A program made the position numbers and the translations under genes. Source: Mariniblastus sp. (GTDB lineage: Bacteria; Planctomycetota; Planctomycetia; Pirellulales; Pirellulaceae). Taken from it: DNA of 52,092 nt. This document shows positions 10,251-19,343 of this stretch, one piece after another (positions within the stretch are counted from its first letter, which is position 1; each line of letters begins with the position of its first letter). The DNA lies in contig JAQXDZ010000167.1 of NCBI GenBank assembly GCA_029251085.1, positions 1 through 52,092 of the forward strand, in the 5' to 3' direction. The notes under the pieces are model-generated. The model was not told where the DNA came from. It saw nothing but the letters and a program-made list of their open reading frames with translations, and searched no databases.

Positions 10251-11516
10251 TTAAAATCCGACAAATATCCTGACAATCATCGAACACCCCACTAAAGGGT
10301 CTTCGTAAAATGCTGTTCTTACCGCCGGGTTAATTAACACGAACCCGGCAACTACGACTCCAATTCCAAGCAACGCTAAACCGCACATCATTGAGATACG
10401 GTTTGCCCACGGCAAACTGGGCAATTTCTCTTCGGAGTTTAAGTTTCTGACTTGCCAACGGATCTGGGCGATAACCGGAACCTCCAACCGCTTCGCAATA
10501 GAGCGAGCGTTTTCAAACCCTCGTGCAGCAAAGGGATCCATACGAACGGCCACCACTAGTCCGAGGCTGAGCGAAACCAGCCCCAGTAAACCAAACGTCT
10601 TCATCGTCGGTGCGACATTCAAAGGACTGGTTACCCCCTGAGTTGGCTCAGCTACCATCATTGGAGTCTTACTGGTTTTGGTAGCGGACTCTCTTGCCAG
10701 TTGTTGAATTAAGCGAGCCTCTGAATCAGCTTCCTGCTTCATTTCATTAAACAAGTCTTTAATGGAGGCGAGGTCAATTTCACCGATTATCTCCTCCGTT
10801 TTTGAAATGGAGGATGACTTCTTTCGACTCGATGCTAGTTGAAACGTTCCCGCTGTTTTATCTGATGGCTCTGGACTGGACGCCAGTTGCCCAGTCCCTG
10901 ATTGAGTTGAACTCAATTCATCCTTGGCAATTCCAATGCCCTTCTCCGCCTCCCCGAGCAGCCAATGCGCCATTTCAATTCGCTCATCCTGCTTCTTACG
11001 AATCGACAGGATCGTTGAGAGCTGTGCCTTTGACTCATTTTTCGGCGTCGATGTCTGTTGAAGTTTTTCAGAGAAACGTTTTGCCAACAAACTAACAAAT
11101 TCTGATTCATCAGCAGTACCATCCCCCTCAATGCACAACTCTAAATCGTAACCCAACTCGTTTTCACGAAGCGCACATTTAAGACGATCCCGAATCAGAT
11201 TAAAATTTTTCGACTCAAAGGGAGTGGATCTCAAGCGTTCCATCCGAGCTACCTTCGATAGTAGCTCTGCCAACTGATCATCCGTGGTTTCGGACTCGAT
11301 GATGACCGCAACTCGTTCTTCCAATCCAGCCTTTACATCTTGCGACTGATTTGTGATCACGCGCACTGATGCCAACGATCGGAACTTACTAACGCTCAAT
11401 GGCCAAGTCAAAACACAAATCAACAAGATACACATTGAGGTCACGACAAACGCATTGCCACGCTTAAATAACTCAGCGGTTTTCATTGGAGACTTGTTTT
11501 TTTTGTTTGTTTGCAT
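10251..11516 (-). CDS. Wzz/GumC-like chain-length determinant membrane protein
   Basis: A 421-residue inner-membrane protein with a first membrane helix at about 23-42. A large mainly helical extracytoplasmic region contains Ser/Thr/Lys linkers. A second hydrophobic segment follows at about 306-326 and a third at about 374-396. Wzz/polysaccharide co-polymerase proteins have this layout and set polymer length with a BY-kinase partner. The classical Pro-rich motif before the last helix is not obvious, so the family call rests on topology and on the ATPase and BY-kinase-like genes 25 bp and further downstream. Two in-frame ATG starts exist (11516 and 11486); neither has a strong ribosome site. 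It is the first gene of the block, so the promoter should lie in 11517-11948. Confidence 0.65.
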   Translation of the reverse strand: MQTNKKNKSPMKTAELFKRGNAFVVTSMCILLICVLTWPLSVSKFRSLASVRVITNQSQDVKAGLEERVAVIIESETTDDQLAELLSKVARMERLRSTPFESKNFNLIRDRLKCALRENELGYDLELCIEGDGTADESEFVSLLAKRFSEKLQQTSTPKNESKAQLSTILSIRKKQDERIEMAHWLLGEAEKGIGIAKDELSSTQSGTGQLASSPEPSDKTAGTFQLASSRKKSSSISKTEEIIGEIDLASIKDLFNEMKQEADSEARLIQQLARESATKTSKTPMMVAEPTQGVTSPLNVAPTMKTFGLLGLVSLSLGLVVAVRMDPFAARGFENARSIAKRLEVPVIAQIRWQVRNLNSEEKLPSLPWANRISMMCGLALLGIGVVVAGFVLINPAVRTAFYEDPLVGCSMIVRIFVGF

Positions 11517-11948
11517 GAATCACTTCATTGAAATCAAAGCGCAATAACACCCGTTACGCGGCAACTGGACCTATCAATAGATCGACGAGTGAAACAATCC
11601 GTCTTGAGACAGTTTGTAGCGATTATCACGATTAGACCGACAGCTAGCAATTACGTGATTGCCAAACGTCAAACATTCCCATTCACTCTGGTAATTTAAA
11701 ACTCAACAGGTAATGGAAAAACAGATCATTGTGCCCTCAACGGGGACCAAGATTAACCATGAAACATTCGTGCTGGCTGACCACCGACAAAACGCAATTT
11801 GGCCGATTCAGGACTGGGCAGGATATTCGTAAACCGATCATCCCCAATAAGAACGCGAGGGTTGACACATCTTGTCAACATTCCAGTCTGATTAAGAAAT
11901 TCGATTACGAATGTAAACGAATCAGCAAAGGGGATACGGCAAATCACG
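11517..11948. other. Intergenic region upstream of the polysaccharide block
   Basis: About 430 bp between the Wzz-like gene and the MaoC gene, both on the minus strand. Short overlapping open frames on both strands around 11729-12010 have no recognisable protein features. No hairpin followed by a T-run was found. This stretch should contain the promoter of the Wzz-ATPase-kinase-galE genes, but I cannot place it. Confidence 0.45.
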
Positions 11949-12476
11949 TTAGTCGTTTGAGACTGGATCGCGACCTACTGCAACATCGGTGTGATGGATG
12001 TCAGATCTAAGGTGGGTTCTTGGTACAGGATTCTGAGTTGGCTTAACCGAAACCAACGTCTCGAAGACCCCCTGCTGCACGATTTGATTCGTCTGATTCA
12101 GCAATTTGCGTTGCCAAACGACTTTGCCGGCGCGTCTACCAGCGGAAGCTTTTTCCAGACATTTCGTTTCCACGAACACGGTATCACCGAAGAACAGTGG
12201 CCGGGAGAATTCCCAATTCCGAACAGCCGTGAACGCCAAAGTGTTCACCAACGGAAAATGACTTCCTAGGCCGGCAACCCAGGATAAACCAAGCAGCCCA
12301 TGAGCAATCGGCTGTCGGTAGTGGCTCTTGGAGGCAAAGTCGTAATCGACATGCAGAGGGTTAAAATCACCGGTCATCGTTGCAAACTGGATGACATCTG
12401 CTTCGGTGATCGTCCGACGTGGGCTCACCCACACAGAATCAACCAAAATATCGTCGAAATAGAGTGGTGCACTCAT
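11949..12476 (-). CDS. MaoC-like hot-dog-fold dehydratase
   Basis: A 175-residue protein of the (R)-specific enoyl-CoA hydratase/MaoC family. The start is the ATG at 12474-12476 (MSAPLYFDD); the only upstream option is a TTG. The hydratase motif is clear: TGDFNPLHVDYDFA near 35-48, with the catalytic Asp37 and His42, followed by PIAHGLLGLSW at about 56-66. Family members hydrate trans-2-enoyl-CoA in fatty-acid or polyhydroxyalkanoate metabolism, but related paralogues act on other acyl thioesters. No other fatty-acid gene lies next to it, so the exact substrate is open. The last 30 residues after the hot-dog core look disordered. Confidence 0.88.
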   Translation of the reverse strand: MSAPLYFDDILVDSVWVSPRRTITEADVIQFATMTGDFNPLHVDYDFASKSHYRQPIAHGLLGLSWVAGLGSHFPLVNTLAFTAVRNWEFSRPLFFGDTVFVETKCLEKASAGRRAGKVVWQRKLLNQTNQIVQQGVFETLVSVKPTQNPVPRTHLRSDIHHTDVAVGRDPVSND

Positions 12477-12580
12477 TCGAATCAACGCGGCCTTTTCTTA
12501 AAACAACGGACATTTTCGGTACGACGACCGAGAACCCATGTTCCCAGGATTCTAAAAATCCGTGAACAAAGCCTCGAAAG

Positions 12581-12655
12581 TCGGGGTGAAAGGATTCGAA
12601 CCTTCGACCCCCTGGTCCCAAACCAGGTGCGCTAGCCAGACTGCGCTACACCCCG
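12581..12655 (-). tRNA. tRNA-Pro(UGG)
   Basis: On the minus strand a 75-base cloverleaf can be drawn. The acceptor stem CGGGGTG pairs with CACCCCG, with discriminator A. The anticodon stem CCTGG/CCAGG encloses loop TTTGGGA with anticodon TGG. The T arm has GGTTCGAATCC. CCA is not encoded. Confidence 0.96.
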
Positions 12656-12717
12656 AAGGAACGCGAACAATGATTTCTCAGCCTGCTCGCGTCTCACAGG
12701 CATAACTTTACAGATCA

Positions 12718-12740
12718 AACCCGATTCTTGCAATCGGGTT
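12718..12740 (-). terminator. Hairpin after parB, probable terminator
   Basis: AACCCGATT (12718-12726) and AATCGGGTT (12732-12740) form a perfect 9-bp stem with a 5-base loop. It lies about 77 bases past the parB stop and before tRNA-Pro. On the minus strand only three T residues follow the stem, so termination strength is uncertain. Confidence 0.5.
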
Positions 12741-12816
12741 CTTGCGTTCAAAAACGCGGTTTTCCAAAGTATTTGTTCACATTATAGCTGCAAACGGGAT
12801 TGGGAAGCGTGAACCA

Positions 12817-13794
12817 CTAGGCTGCGCGCTGGTCAGCCGAAGCTCCCTCCCCCTCAATCGCCGACTTAAGACGTTCAAATTCCTTGAAACTTGTATAGTG
12901 GATGACAATTTTTCCCCGCTCTTTCGCACCCTGCTTAATCAATACTTTTGTTCCTAAAGCAGCTTTCAGCTCTTGCTGAAGCGCTTCGATTTGTAGATCG
13001 CGGGTTCGCTTTCGTCGATCCCCCCGCCCACTACTGGGGTAATCCTCGTCCGAAATTTTATTAGCGACCAACCGCTCAGTATCGCGAACGCTAAGGCCTT
13101 CCGCGATAATCTTTCCGCAAAACTCTAACTGAGCCCCCTCATCGCCTAAAGGCAAGAGAGCTCGGGCGTGCCCGGCAGAGACTTTCCCTTCTTGCAGCGA
13201 GGTCTGAATTCGCTGAGGAAGCTCCAACAATCGCATCAAATTTGCGATGGTCGATCGATCAATTTTTAATCGATTAGCCAAGTCTTCTTGGGTGCAATAA
13301 TGCTCGTCGATGTAACGACGAAACGAAAGCGCTTTCTCAATAGGATTCAGGTCTTTTCGCTGAAGATTCTCAACAATCGCGAGCTCAGAAACCAATCGGT
13401 CGTCCGCTTCCCGTAACCGTGCCGGAATCGTTTGCCAGTTCGCTTTAATCGCGGCCCGCAGACGTCTTTCACCACTGATCAGTTGATACCGACCGTCGAC
13501 AACCCTCACCAAAATGGGCTGCAAAATATCGTGCTCTTTTAAACTCTCAGCGAGGGAGGCTATCTCCGTCTCGCCAAAAACACGGCGAGGTTGAAACGGA
13601 TTGTCCTCAACCTCATAGACATTCAAATGAACGATATCCCCGTCTGGCTTCTCCTCATCAACCACAGGAGAAGGAACCTGACTTCCGGGCTGAACAAATG
13701 CCTGGCTGATCGAAATCGTCTCCAAAGGTTCGGTATCGCGCGTCGTATTCAGCAGGTTCTCCAACCCCCGGCCTAATCTCTTTTTTCTAGTCAC
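12817..13794 (-). CDS. parB: Chromosome-partitioning CTPase ParB
   Basis: A 325-residue centromere-binding protein. It opens with RKKRLGRGLENLL, the ParA-interacting N-terminus typical of ParB/Spo0J. It then shows the Box I region NPFQPRRVF (65-73), the CTP-binding SGERRLRAA (107-115), and ENLQRKDLNPIEKA (142-155). A helix-turn-helix follows at about 168-192 (TQEDLANRLKIDRSTIANLM), and the C-terminal dimerisation region starts after 240. The start codon is GTG at 13792-13794. It overlaps the parA stop by 8 bases, with GGAGG upstream inside parA, indicating translational coupling. Two matching parS sites lie upstream of parA. Confidence 0.97.
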   Translation of the reverse strand: MTRKKRLGRGLENLLNTTRDTEPLETISISQAFVQPGSQVPSPVVDEEKPDGDIVHLNVYEVEDNPFQPRRVFGETEIASLAESLKEHDILQPILVRVVDGRYQLISGERRLRAAIKANWQTIPARLREADDRLVSELAIVENLQRKDLNPIEKALSFRRYIDEHYCTQEDLANRLKIDRSTIANLMRLLELPQRIQTSLQEGKVSAGHARALLPLGDEGAQLEFCGKIIAEGLSVRDTERLVANKISDEDYPSSGRGDRRKRTRDLQIEALQQELKAALGTKVLIKQGAKERGKIVIHYTSFKEFERLKSAIEGEGASADQRAA

Positions 13795-14533
13795 GCTCCA
13801 AAACCTCCATGCATAATTCTATATAAGCCCTAGTCCCTCTTGATCGCGGCGCGTAATCAAGCACGCATAAACCGTGACTTGGCGCCTCGGTCACCATCGG
13901 GTCCCTGGGAACTACGGTATCGAAAACAACTTCCCCAAAAAACTCTCGCACCTCCGCCTCAACCTCCGCCGTTAACTCCAGCGAGGGGTCGTACATCGTC
14001 AACAATATGCCGCCAAAACTCAGCTTTCCCGGACGCTCTTGCATGACTCCTCGAATCACTTCAATCATTTGAGTCAGGCCTTCCATCGCAAAATACTCGC
14101 ACTGAATCGGCATAAAAACTTCGCTCGATGCCGCCAGCGCCGTCTGAGTCAAATGCCCCACCGAAGGCGGACAATCAATCAAAACAAAATCATAGTGGGA
14201 TGTCCCAACCTCCAAATGGTCCACGAGGATTCGGGCTTCATCCGCACCGCCACCTGCTAGCACATCGACGTCCTGAAAGGATCTCGCTCCCGGCAACAGG
14301 CTAAGCCCATCAACTTTGGTCGAGACGATGCTGTTGCGAATCGGTTCGTCCACTACCAATGGATGACGCTCGACTGGCTTCAACCCGATTCCAGAGGTCG
14401 AATTGCATTGCGGATCCATATCGACCAGCAACGTCTTTTTCCCAGCAAAAGCAAGACTGGCAGCCAAATTGATCGAGGTCGTCGTTTTGCCGACGCCCCC
14501 TTTCTGATTAGCTACACACAATGTTCTCGCCAC
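13787..14533 (-). CDS. parA: Chromosome-partitioning ATPase ParA (Soj)
   Basis: A Walker-type partition ATPase of about 248 residues. I place the start at the GTG at 14531-14533, giving MARTLCVANQKGGVGKTT, the normal opening of Soj-type ParA, with AGGT about six bases upstream. The frame stays open to 14614 but the extension is atypical. The deviant Walker A KGGVGKTT sits near residues 11-18. TLLVDMDPQCN near 37-47 is the Walker A'/switch region, and FVLIDCPPSVG is the Walker B segment. Lacking an N-terminal HTH, it is the chromosomal class rather than the plasmid P1 class. It is co-transcribed with parB. Confidence 0.96.
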   Translation of the reverse strand: MARTLCVANQKGGVGKTTTSINLAASLAFAGKKTLLVDMDPQCNSTSGIGLKPVERHPLVVDEPIRNSIVSTKVDGLSLLPGARSFQDVDVLAGGGADEARILVDHLEVGTSHYDFVLIDCPPSVGHLTQTALAASSEVFMPIQCEYFAMEGLTQMIEVIRGVMQERPGKLSFGGILLTMYDPSLELTAEVEAEVREFFGEVVFDTVVPRDPMVTEAPSHGLCVLDYAPRSRGTRAYIELCMEVLERD

Positions 14534-14933
14534 TGCACGACCTATGGATTTGCGGATTATTTCGCCAGAGTTGAAAAAATACCACCATCGGCGATACGGT
14601 GAAATGCCAATCAAATAGTGACCGGTCTATCTGCAGCCATTTACCGCAATTCAAACGCTCGCTTTAAGTGCTGGCACTCTTCGAATGCCCGGTCTCCACG
14701 TAGGTTGATTGGAGGTACCGAACTAGCCGGCAGCGGCTCTGGCCTCCCACTTTGATTAGCTTCATTTGAAGCACTGAGCTTACCGCAAAGCAATCGATGG
14801 AAGACGCTTTAGAGATCAAAGGCTTACGACCTGGCCAACTCTTTCACGAACGAGCCAGATTAAAATCAGACAACCAGGTACCGTTTTGACAACCGCGGCT
14901 CCGAATTAGCTATTTTCTGTAAACAGTACACCT

Positions 14934-14949
14934 TGTTTCACGTGAAACT
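14934..14949. promoter_or_regulatory. parS: parS site 1 (ParB-binding centromere)
   Basis: TGTTTCACGTGAAACT matches the widely conserved bacterial parS TGTTTCACGTGAAACA at 15 of 16 positions, differing only at the last base. Its position next to parAB supports a working ParB nucleation site. Confidence 0.93.
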
Positions 14950-14995
14950 TGGCCCAAACCGGTTCATTTTACAGAATAGCCAAAACACCCCGAAC

Positions 14996-15011
14996 CGTTT
15001 CACGTGAAACC
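14996..15011. promoter_or_regulatory. parS: parS site 2 (ParB-binding centromere)
   Basis: CGTTTCACGTGAAACC keeps the 14-base palindromic core of parS (GTTTCACGTGAAAC) and differs only at the outer two positions. It starts 62 bp after the start of site 1. Confidence 0.92.
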
Positions 15012-15118
15012 CCTTCCCATTCCACCTGAACTAACAAATTATCCGATCCTTGATTACAGGCCTCGCTTTAATTGAACAGGTCAGAGCAGAACGCTCCGCT
15101 GCCAGGCTCAGCATCCGT

Positions 15119-16462
15119 TTAATCGAGTGGGTTGATCACCAACCCGCTCAGCAGCTTGGGATAGAAGTAAGTACTCTTTGCTGGCATCCGCTCACCGGAC
15201 TCACTTATCGACTTCACGTCCGAGACGGTTGCTGGCATGACCAGGCAGGCAAGTTCGAAAAAGTCACCGGTTCCCTGCTGGCCAGTTGCATCTCTTTCAT
15301 TTCCATCACCGGAACGCAGAAGCGCAACGACTTCATCAATGCCATGAACGTACCTTGGCGAAGGGAGCTCCCGGCAGCCCAACAAGTGATCAAGAACCAA
15401 CTCATGCAAAATAGCTACGCCAAGGCTTTGCCAACACTCACTCTTCCCTTCAGCCAAGCCTTCCATCATCTCGACACCCTCAAGTCGGATGCGTGCTAGC
15501 ACCCACGTGTCATCTTTTCGGCAATAGAAAGCCATGGTGGACTGCTCACCTTCGACCTGAACCGCTTCCCAGCAATCACTAGCAAGGGCAATACCAGAAC
15601 CGACAACTTCACAATCGAAGGCGGCACTGAGCTTGGCAATCAAATCGGCGGAGGTCATCGGGCTAACGCCCCGAAACAATCGATGGGTTGGTAATACAAC
15701 CAGCCCAGGATCGTCCATACCAACACACATGATCATGGTGTAATCGACGGGATGATCCGGCTCCAATTCCTCCCCCTGCCGCCTGGAATTACGAATCGAT
15801 GTGGCCGTCTCATATCGATGGTGACCATCAGCAATATAGATCGCGGTCGGCCCCATTAATTGGGCAGCTGCCGCAACCGCATTTGCGTCGGTAACCATCC
15901 ACAAGTCGTGACGAACCCCTTCTTCATCGATCGCGGTGAGCGGTGTTCTGTCGTCAATCGCGAGATCCAGAATGGCCTGCGGGCTACTCTCTTGATCTGA
16001 GTAAATTCCAAAGATTGGACTCAAATTGCTATTACACGCTTCCATCAACTGATAGCGATCCTCCTTGGCTTTGGAGTGTGTTTTTTCGTGTGGATAGATG
16101 TTCCCTTCGCCAAATGGTTCGATCCGAACCCGAGCGATAAAGCCCCTGCGGGTGTACTCGATTCCGTCCACCTTGAAAGTCTGGTGGTAGACGTAGATCG
16201 CGCCAACACCATCCGGCCTCAACACGCTTTCATTTTTCCAATTCTTCAAATGCTCAGCGGCTCGTTCATAAACGGTCTGATCGGGAAGGAGGTTATCTCC
16301 CCGGTTCAAGATCAGACGTACGACATTGAATTCATTGCTTTCGTACAGCTGGTCACGAGCTTCAACGCTAATCACATCGTAGGGCGGTGCGACGACCTCC
16401 GACAAAGACCCAACTTTGCTCAGATCAAATCTCAAACCACGAAACGCTTGAATGTCCGCCAT
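15119..16462 (-). CDS. DUF1015 family protein
   Basis: About 447 residues. Two ATG codons are adjacent; the second (16460-16462) is preferred because AGGA lies six bases before it. It gives MADIQAFRGLRFD, the standard start of DUF1015 proteins. Other family landmarks are VVAPPYDVIS near 23-32, IYPHEKTHSKAKEDRYQLM near 121-139 and IYIADGHHRYETA near 207-219. The last carries the HH pair typical of the family. Homologues often lie near serine/phosphoglycerate or kinase genes and resemble the SerK-like kinase group, but I see no neighbour that would support a particular substrate here. It lies just upstream, in transcription terms, of the parS-parAB region. Confidence 0.9.
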   Translation of the reverse strand: MADIQAFRGLRFDLSKVGSLSEVVAPPYDVISVEARDQLYESNEFNVVRLILNRGDNLLPDQTVYERAAEHLKNWKNESVLRPDGVGAIYVYHQTFKVDGIEYTRRGFIARVRIEPFGEGNIYPHEKTHSKAKEDRYQLMEACNSNLSPIFGIYSDQESSPQAILDLAIDDRTPLTAIDEEGVRHDLWMVTDANAVAAAAQLMGPTAIYIADGHHRYETATSIRNSRRQGEELEPDHPVDYTMIMCVGMDDPGLVVLPTHRLFRGVSPMTSADLIAKLSAAFDCEVVGSGIALASDCWEAVQVEGEQSTMAFYCRKDDTWVLARIRLEGVEMMEGLAEGKSECWQSLGVAILHELVLDHLLGCRELPSPRYVHGIDEVVALLRSGDGNERDATGQQGTGDFFELACLVMPATVSDVKSISESGERMPAKSTYFYPKLLSGLVINPLD

Positions 16463-16681
16463 CATTAATCCTGTTGTTAACCTCTAACCGTCGAGCGATC
16501 AGCCACTGGCGACATCGCTTCTTGACTGATTTATGACCGAGTACCGCCAATGCCTCAAGGGGGAGTGCTAGCACTCAGCTGATGCGGAAAGAAACGAATC
16601 ATCCGGAAAATACAGTTTTCGCAGATAATTACGATTGAATTAGATAGCTCAAGCTCGAAGCCAGTAACAAACCAAGGGACT

Positions 16682-17347
16682 CTACTTTTCCCAAACGCTT
16701 TGCATAGCTGGTTCGGGCACAACGCTAGACTCAGATTCTCTGTGCCCTGGTTCGTCCGGACCAGAAACAGGGCGCCCCGGCGCTTCACCGAACTCTGGGT
16801 CGACGGGGGATACCAACATTAATTCTGGAACGGCTAGAGGTTCAGAAACTAGCTCGGCGCCTAGGACGGAGGGCGTGTAAGATGCGAACTGGAGTCGTTC
16901 AGTTAGGGAGATTAATATCGAAATCTGATCGGCCGCTAGAACGGTCGAACCTTGAACAGGACGCCCCTTCCCCAGTCTTGAGTATTCGATTGCGGCATCG
17001 TATTCAGACGACAACTCATAGGCGAGATTTTTCATTTTTTCGACATCACGTGCCGGCAATCGATAATCTGCATTACGATCAACTTTGCGAATCCAGCCAG
17101 CAGATCGAGACCTGATTTTTGCCACAACAGAAAGTAACTTTCCGTATTTCCTAGACCCTTTAAAATTTGCTTTGATCTCAACCTTTAAGGACTCGGCGGA
17201 TCGCTCAACTTGCTCCGCAGTTTGCCTCAGTTCAACTGCTCGAAAATCATCTTCTCCGCGAAGATTTCTCACATCGGACGCAATAAATGCAAGGCAACTA
17301 AACAGGATAAAAATGAAAAACCGACAATTCAAAAATAGAACTCGCAT
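16682..17347 (-). CDS. Secreted helical protein of unknown function
   Basis: I do not recognise the family. The start is placed at the ATG at 17345-17347, which has GGGAG five bases upstream and begins with a hydrophobic signal segment (RFFIFILFSCLAFIAS, about residues 9-24). Upstream in-frame codons to 17446 lack these features. The mature part of about 190 residues is mostly charged helix up to residue ~130. A Pro/Glu/Val-rich, probably disordered tail follows. It is probably periplasmic or membrane-attached. A parS-like sequence lies 16 bp upstream of the start. Confidence 0.7.
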   Translation of the reverse strand: MRVLFLNCRFFIFILFSCLAFIASDVRNLRGEDDFRAVELRQTAEQVERSAESLKVEIKANFKGSRKYGKLLSVVAKIRSRSAGWIRKVDRNADYRLPARDVEKMKNLAYELSSEYDAAIEYSRLGKGRPVQGSTVLAADQISILISLTERLQFASYTPSVLGAELVSEPLAVPELMLVSPVDPEFGEAPGRPVSGPDEPGHRESESSVVPEPAMQSVWEK

Positions 17348-17542
17348 AAGTCTCCCATTTCCTAATTCACGTGAAATTGCATAGCGGTCGGGCTTCCCAC
17401 CTTCGCTCGAAAATCCGAACCTTGGGGGATCGCGACCGGCACTCAAATTCTACCGCGCAAACCCATGTTCGCTCAGTGTATTTCTGGAAACTTTGTCGTC
17501 ATTGAACTCATTTGCTTGGCATATAGCCTTAATACAGCGCAT

Positions 17543-17572
17543 AAAAAAACGCCGCTGATTGCTCAGCGGCGT
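17543..17572 (-). terminator. Rho-independent terminator of ahcY
   Basis: On the minus strand a 10-bp stem with core GCCGCTGA/TCAGCGGC and a 4-base loop is followed directly by seven T residues. It lies about 32 bases after the ahcY stop codon. Confidence 0.93.
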
Positions 17573-17604
17573 GATGTCTTTTCGCTTTGACCCGAACGTG
17601 GGGC

Positions 17605-19110
17605 TTAATAACGATAATGCTCTGGCTTGAACGGTCCATCAACAGGAACGTTGATGTAATCGGCCTGCTCTTTGCTTAACGTTGTTAACTTCACGCCGAG
17701 TTGATCAAGGTGAAGTCGGGCAACTTTCTCGTCGAGAATTTTTGGGAGAATGTAAACGTTCCCACCATCGTACGTTTCACCTGACAGTGTCGGCTTTGAC
17801 TCAGCGTTTAATGCGAGATCAATCTGAGCAATTGTCTGATTCGTAAAGGAAGCCGACATTACGAAGCTTGGGTGCCCAGTTGCACACCCGAGGTTCAACA
17901 AACGGCCTTCAGCCAACACGAGCACGCTGTGCCCGTCTTCGAACGTGTACATATCGTACTGTGGCTTGATGTTGGTTTTGGTTGTCATCGATTCCAATTC
18001 AGTCATTTCGATTTCGTTATCAAAGTGCCCGATATTTCCGACGATTGCCTTGTCCTTCATCTTTGCCATGTGATCAGCAGTGATGATGTTAAAGTTACCG
18101 GTTGTGGTGATGTAGATATCTGCAAAATCGAGTGTGTCCTCGATTGTCGCGACTTGATAACCTTCCATCGCAGCCTGTAGTGCACAGATTGGGTCAATCT
18201 CGGTCACGATAACGCGACATCCTTGTCCAGCGAGCGATTGAACGCATCCTTTTCCAACGTCGCCGTAACCGCACACGACCGCGACTTTTCCGGACATCAT
18301 GACGTCCGTGGCTCGGTTCAAACCGTCGATCAAAGAGTGACGACAGCCATAAAGGTTGTCAAACTTGCTCTTCGTGCAAGAATCATTGACGTTGATGGCG
18401 GGAAAGAGAAGTGAGCCTTCTTTTGCCATTTCTACAAGTCGGTGAACGCCGGTGGTTGTTTCCTCTGAAACACCGTGACAGCCCTCAGCCACTTTCGTCC
18501 AACGCTGCGGATTTTGCTCGAGGCACCAAGCGAGAGTCTTTAAGACTTCCTTGAATTCCGTGTTGTTCGTTGTCTCTGGCCCGGGTACTTCTCCCGCCTT
18601 CTCGCACTCAACACCTTTGTGGATCAACATTGTGGCATCGCCACCGTCGTCAACGATTTGAGTTGGGCCAACTCCGTTACCGAAATCAAGTGCCTTTTCC
18701 GTGCAGGCCCAATACTCTTCCAAACTCTCGTTTTTCCAAGCAAAAACAGCAATTCCAGCTGGCTCATCGACTGTGCCGTTCTTACCGACAACCGTTGCGG
18801 CAGCGGCGTGATCTTGCGTCGAGAAAATGTTGCAGGAAACCCAGCGGACGTCTGCACCTAAGTCGACTAATGTTTCAGCCAGCACGGCTGTTTGTACCGT
18901 CATGTGCAACGAACCCATGATTCGCTGCCCTGCGAGTGGTTTCTGGCCTTTGAACTCCTCACGCAATGCCATCAAACCAGGCATCTCTTGCTCTGCAAGA
19001 TCGATTTCTTTTCGGCCCCACTCTGCAAGGGAAAGGTCAGCGACCTTGTAGTCGATCCCATTCTTGTGGTCGGGCGTAAAAACATACTGTTCAGACACGG
19101 TAGTGCTCAT
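17605..19110 (-). CDS. ahcY: S-adenosylhomocysteine hydrolase
   Basis: A 501-residue NAD-dependent enzyme that splits S-adenosylhomocysteine into adenosine and homocysteine, keeping methylation reactions going. Motifs are intact: [12 protein letters not shown] (66-77), DDGGDAT (154-160), [13 protein letters not shown] (240-252) with catalytic Lys and Asp positions, the NAD loop GYGDVGKG (281-288) and the characteristic C-terminal KPEHYRY. It includes the extra internal segment near 150-190 seen in the longer bacterial/eukaryotic form. The ATG at 19108-19110 follows a weak GAGAAG site. A strong terminator follows the gene, and its leader contains three hairpins. Confidence 0.98.
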   Translation of the reverse strand: MSTTVSEQYVFTPDHKNGIDYKVADLSLAEWGRKEIDLAEQEMPGLMALREEFKGQKPLAGQRIMGSLHMTVQTAVLAETLVDLGADVRWVSCNIFSTQDHAAAATVVGKNGTVDEPAGIAVFAWKNESLEEYWACTEKALDFGNGVGPTQIVDDGGDATMLIHKGVECEKAGEVPGPETTNNTEFKEVLKTLAWCLEQNPQRWTKVAEGCHGVSEETTTGVHRLVEMAKEGSLLFPAINVNDSCTKSKFDNLYGCRHSLIDGLNRATDVMMSGKVAVVCGYGDVGKGCVQSLAGQGCRVIVTEIDPICALQAAMEGYQVATIEDTLDFADIYITTTGNFNIITADHMAKMKDKAIVGNIGHFDNEIEMTELESMTTKTNIKPQYDMYTFEDGHSVLVLAEGRLLNLGCATGHPSFVMSASFTNQTIAQIDLALNAESKPTLSGETYDGGNVYILPKILDEKVARLHLDQLGVKLTTLSKEQADYINVPVDGPFKPEHYRY

Positions 19111-19141
19111 TTGTGCTTCTCAAATTCTAAGGGTCACGTCA

Positions 19142-19220
19142 CTTCGAGTGTCGAAGCAACTCAAAAGAAGTCAGGTAGAGTGTTAAATGCCTGACCAAGT
19201 TGACCGGGCATCCTCGCCCG
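19142..19220 (-). promoter_or_regulatory. Structured ahcY leader with three hairpins
   Basis: In transcript order: CGGGC/GCCCG with a 6-base loop (19220-19205); GTCAGG/CCTGAC with a 14-base loop (19195-19170); CTTCGA/TCGAAG with a 3-base loop (19156-19142). The last ends 31 bases before the ATG. The set does not match the SAH riboswitch consensus as I know it. Pairing is seen in the sequence; a regulatory role is inference from the position upstream of ahcY. Confidence 0.4.
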
Positions 19221-19343
19221 ACTCGTTTTAACCGCAGATCATCATATAGGACAACGGTCCTACGACAACGCGTGAAATTAAACGAGAGCCACGTTTTCAC
19301 GAAAATAGGGCTAATTTTTGGTTTTTCCCCTCGCCGTCACGAC

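Larger units (their letters stand above)
14534..15118. other. parA upstream region carrying parS sites
   Basis: About 585 bp between parA and the DUF1015 gene, both on the minus strand. It contains two parS palindromes (listed separately) 62 bp apart, and no convincing gene. A short plus-strand frame starting near 15050 is only the antisense of the DUF1015 3' end. I found no cluster of DnaA boxes of the TTATNCACA type in it. Confidence 0.6.

Noticed and set aside
11753..11947. 64-codon minus-strand frame upstream of the Wzz-like gene
   Set aside because: No recognisable domain; its ending looked vaguely like a transposase tail but nothing firm supports this.
12300..12635. 111-codon plus-strand frame over the MaoC start and tRNA-Pro
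   Set aside because: It runs antisense to the MaoC gene and into tRNA-Pro; a clear shadow frame.
19111..19343. A known SAH riboswitch upstream of ahcY
   Set aside because: The stems and loop sequences do not match the SAH riboswitch consensus as I know it; only a structured leader is reported.
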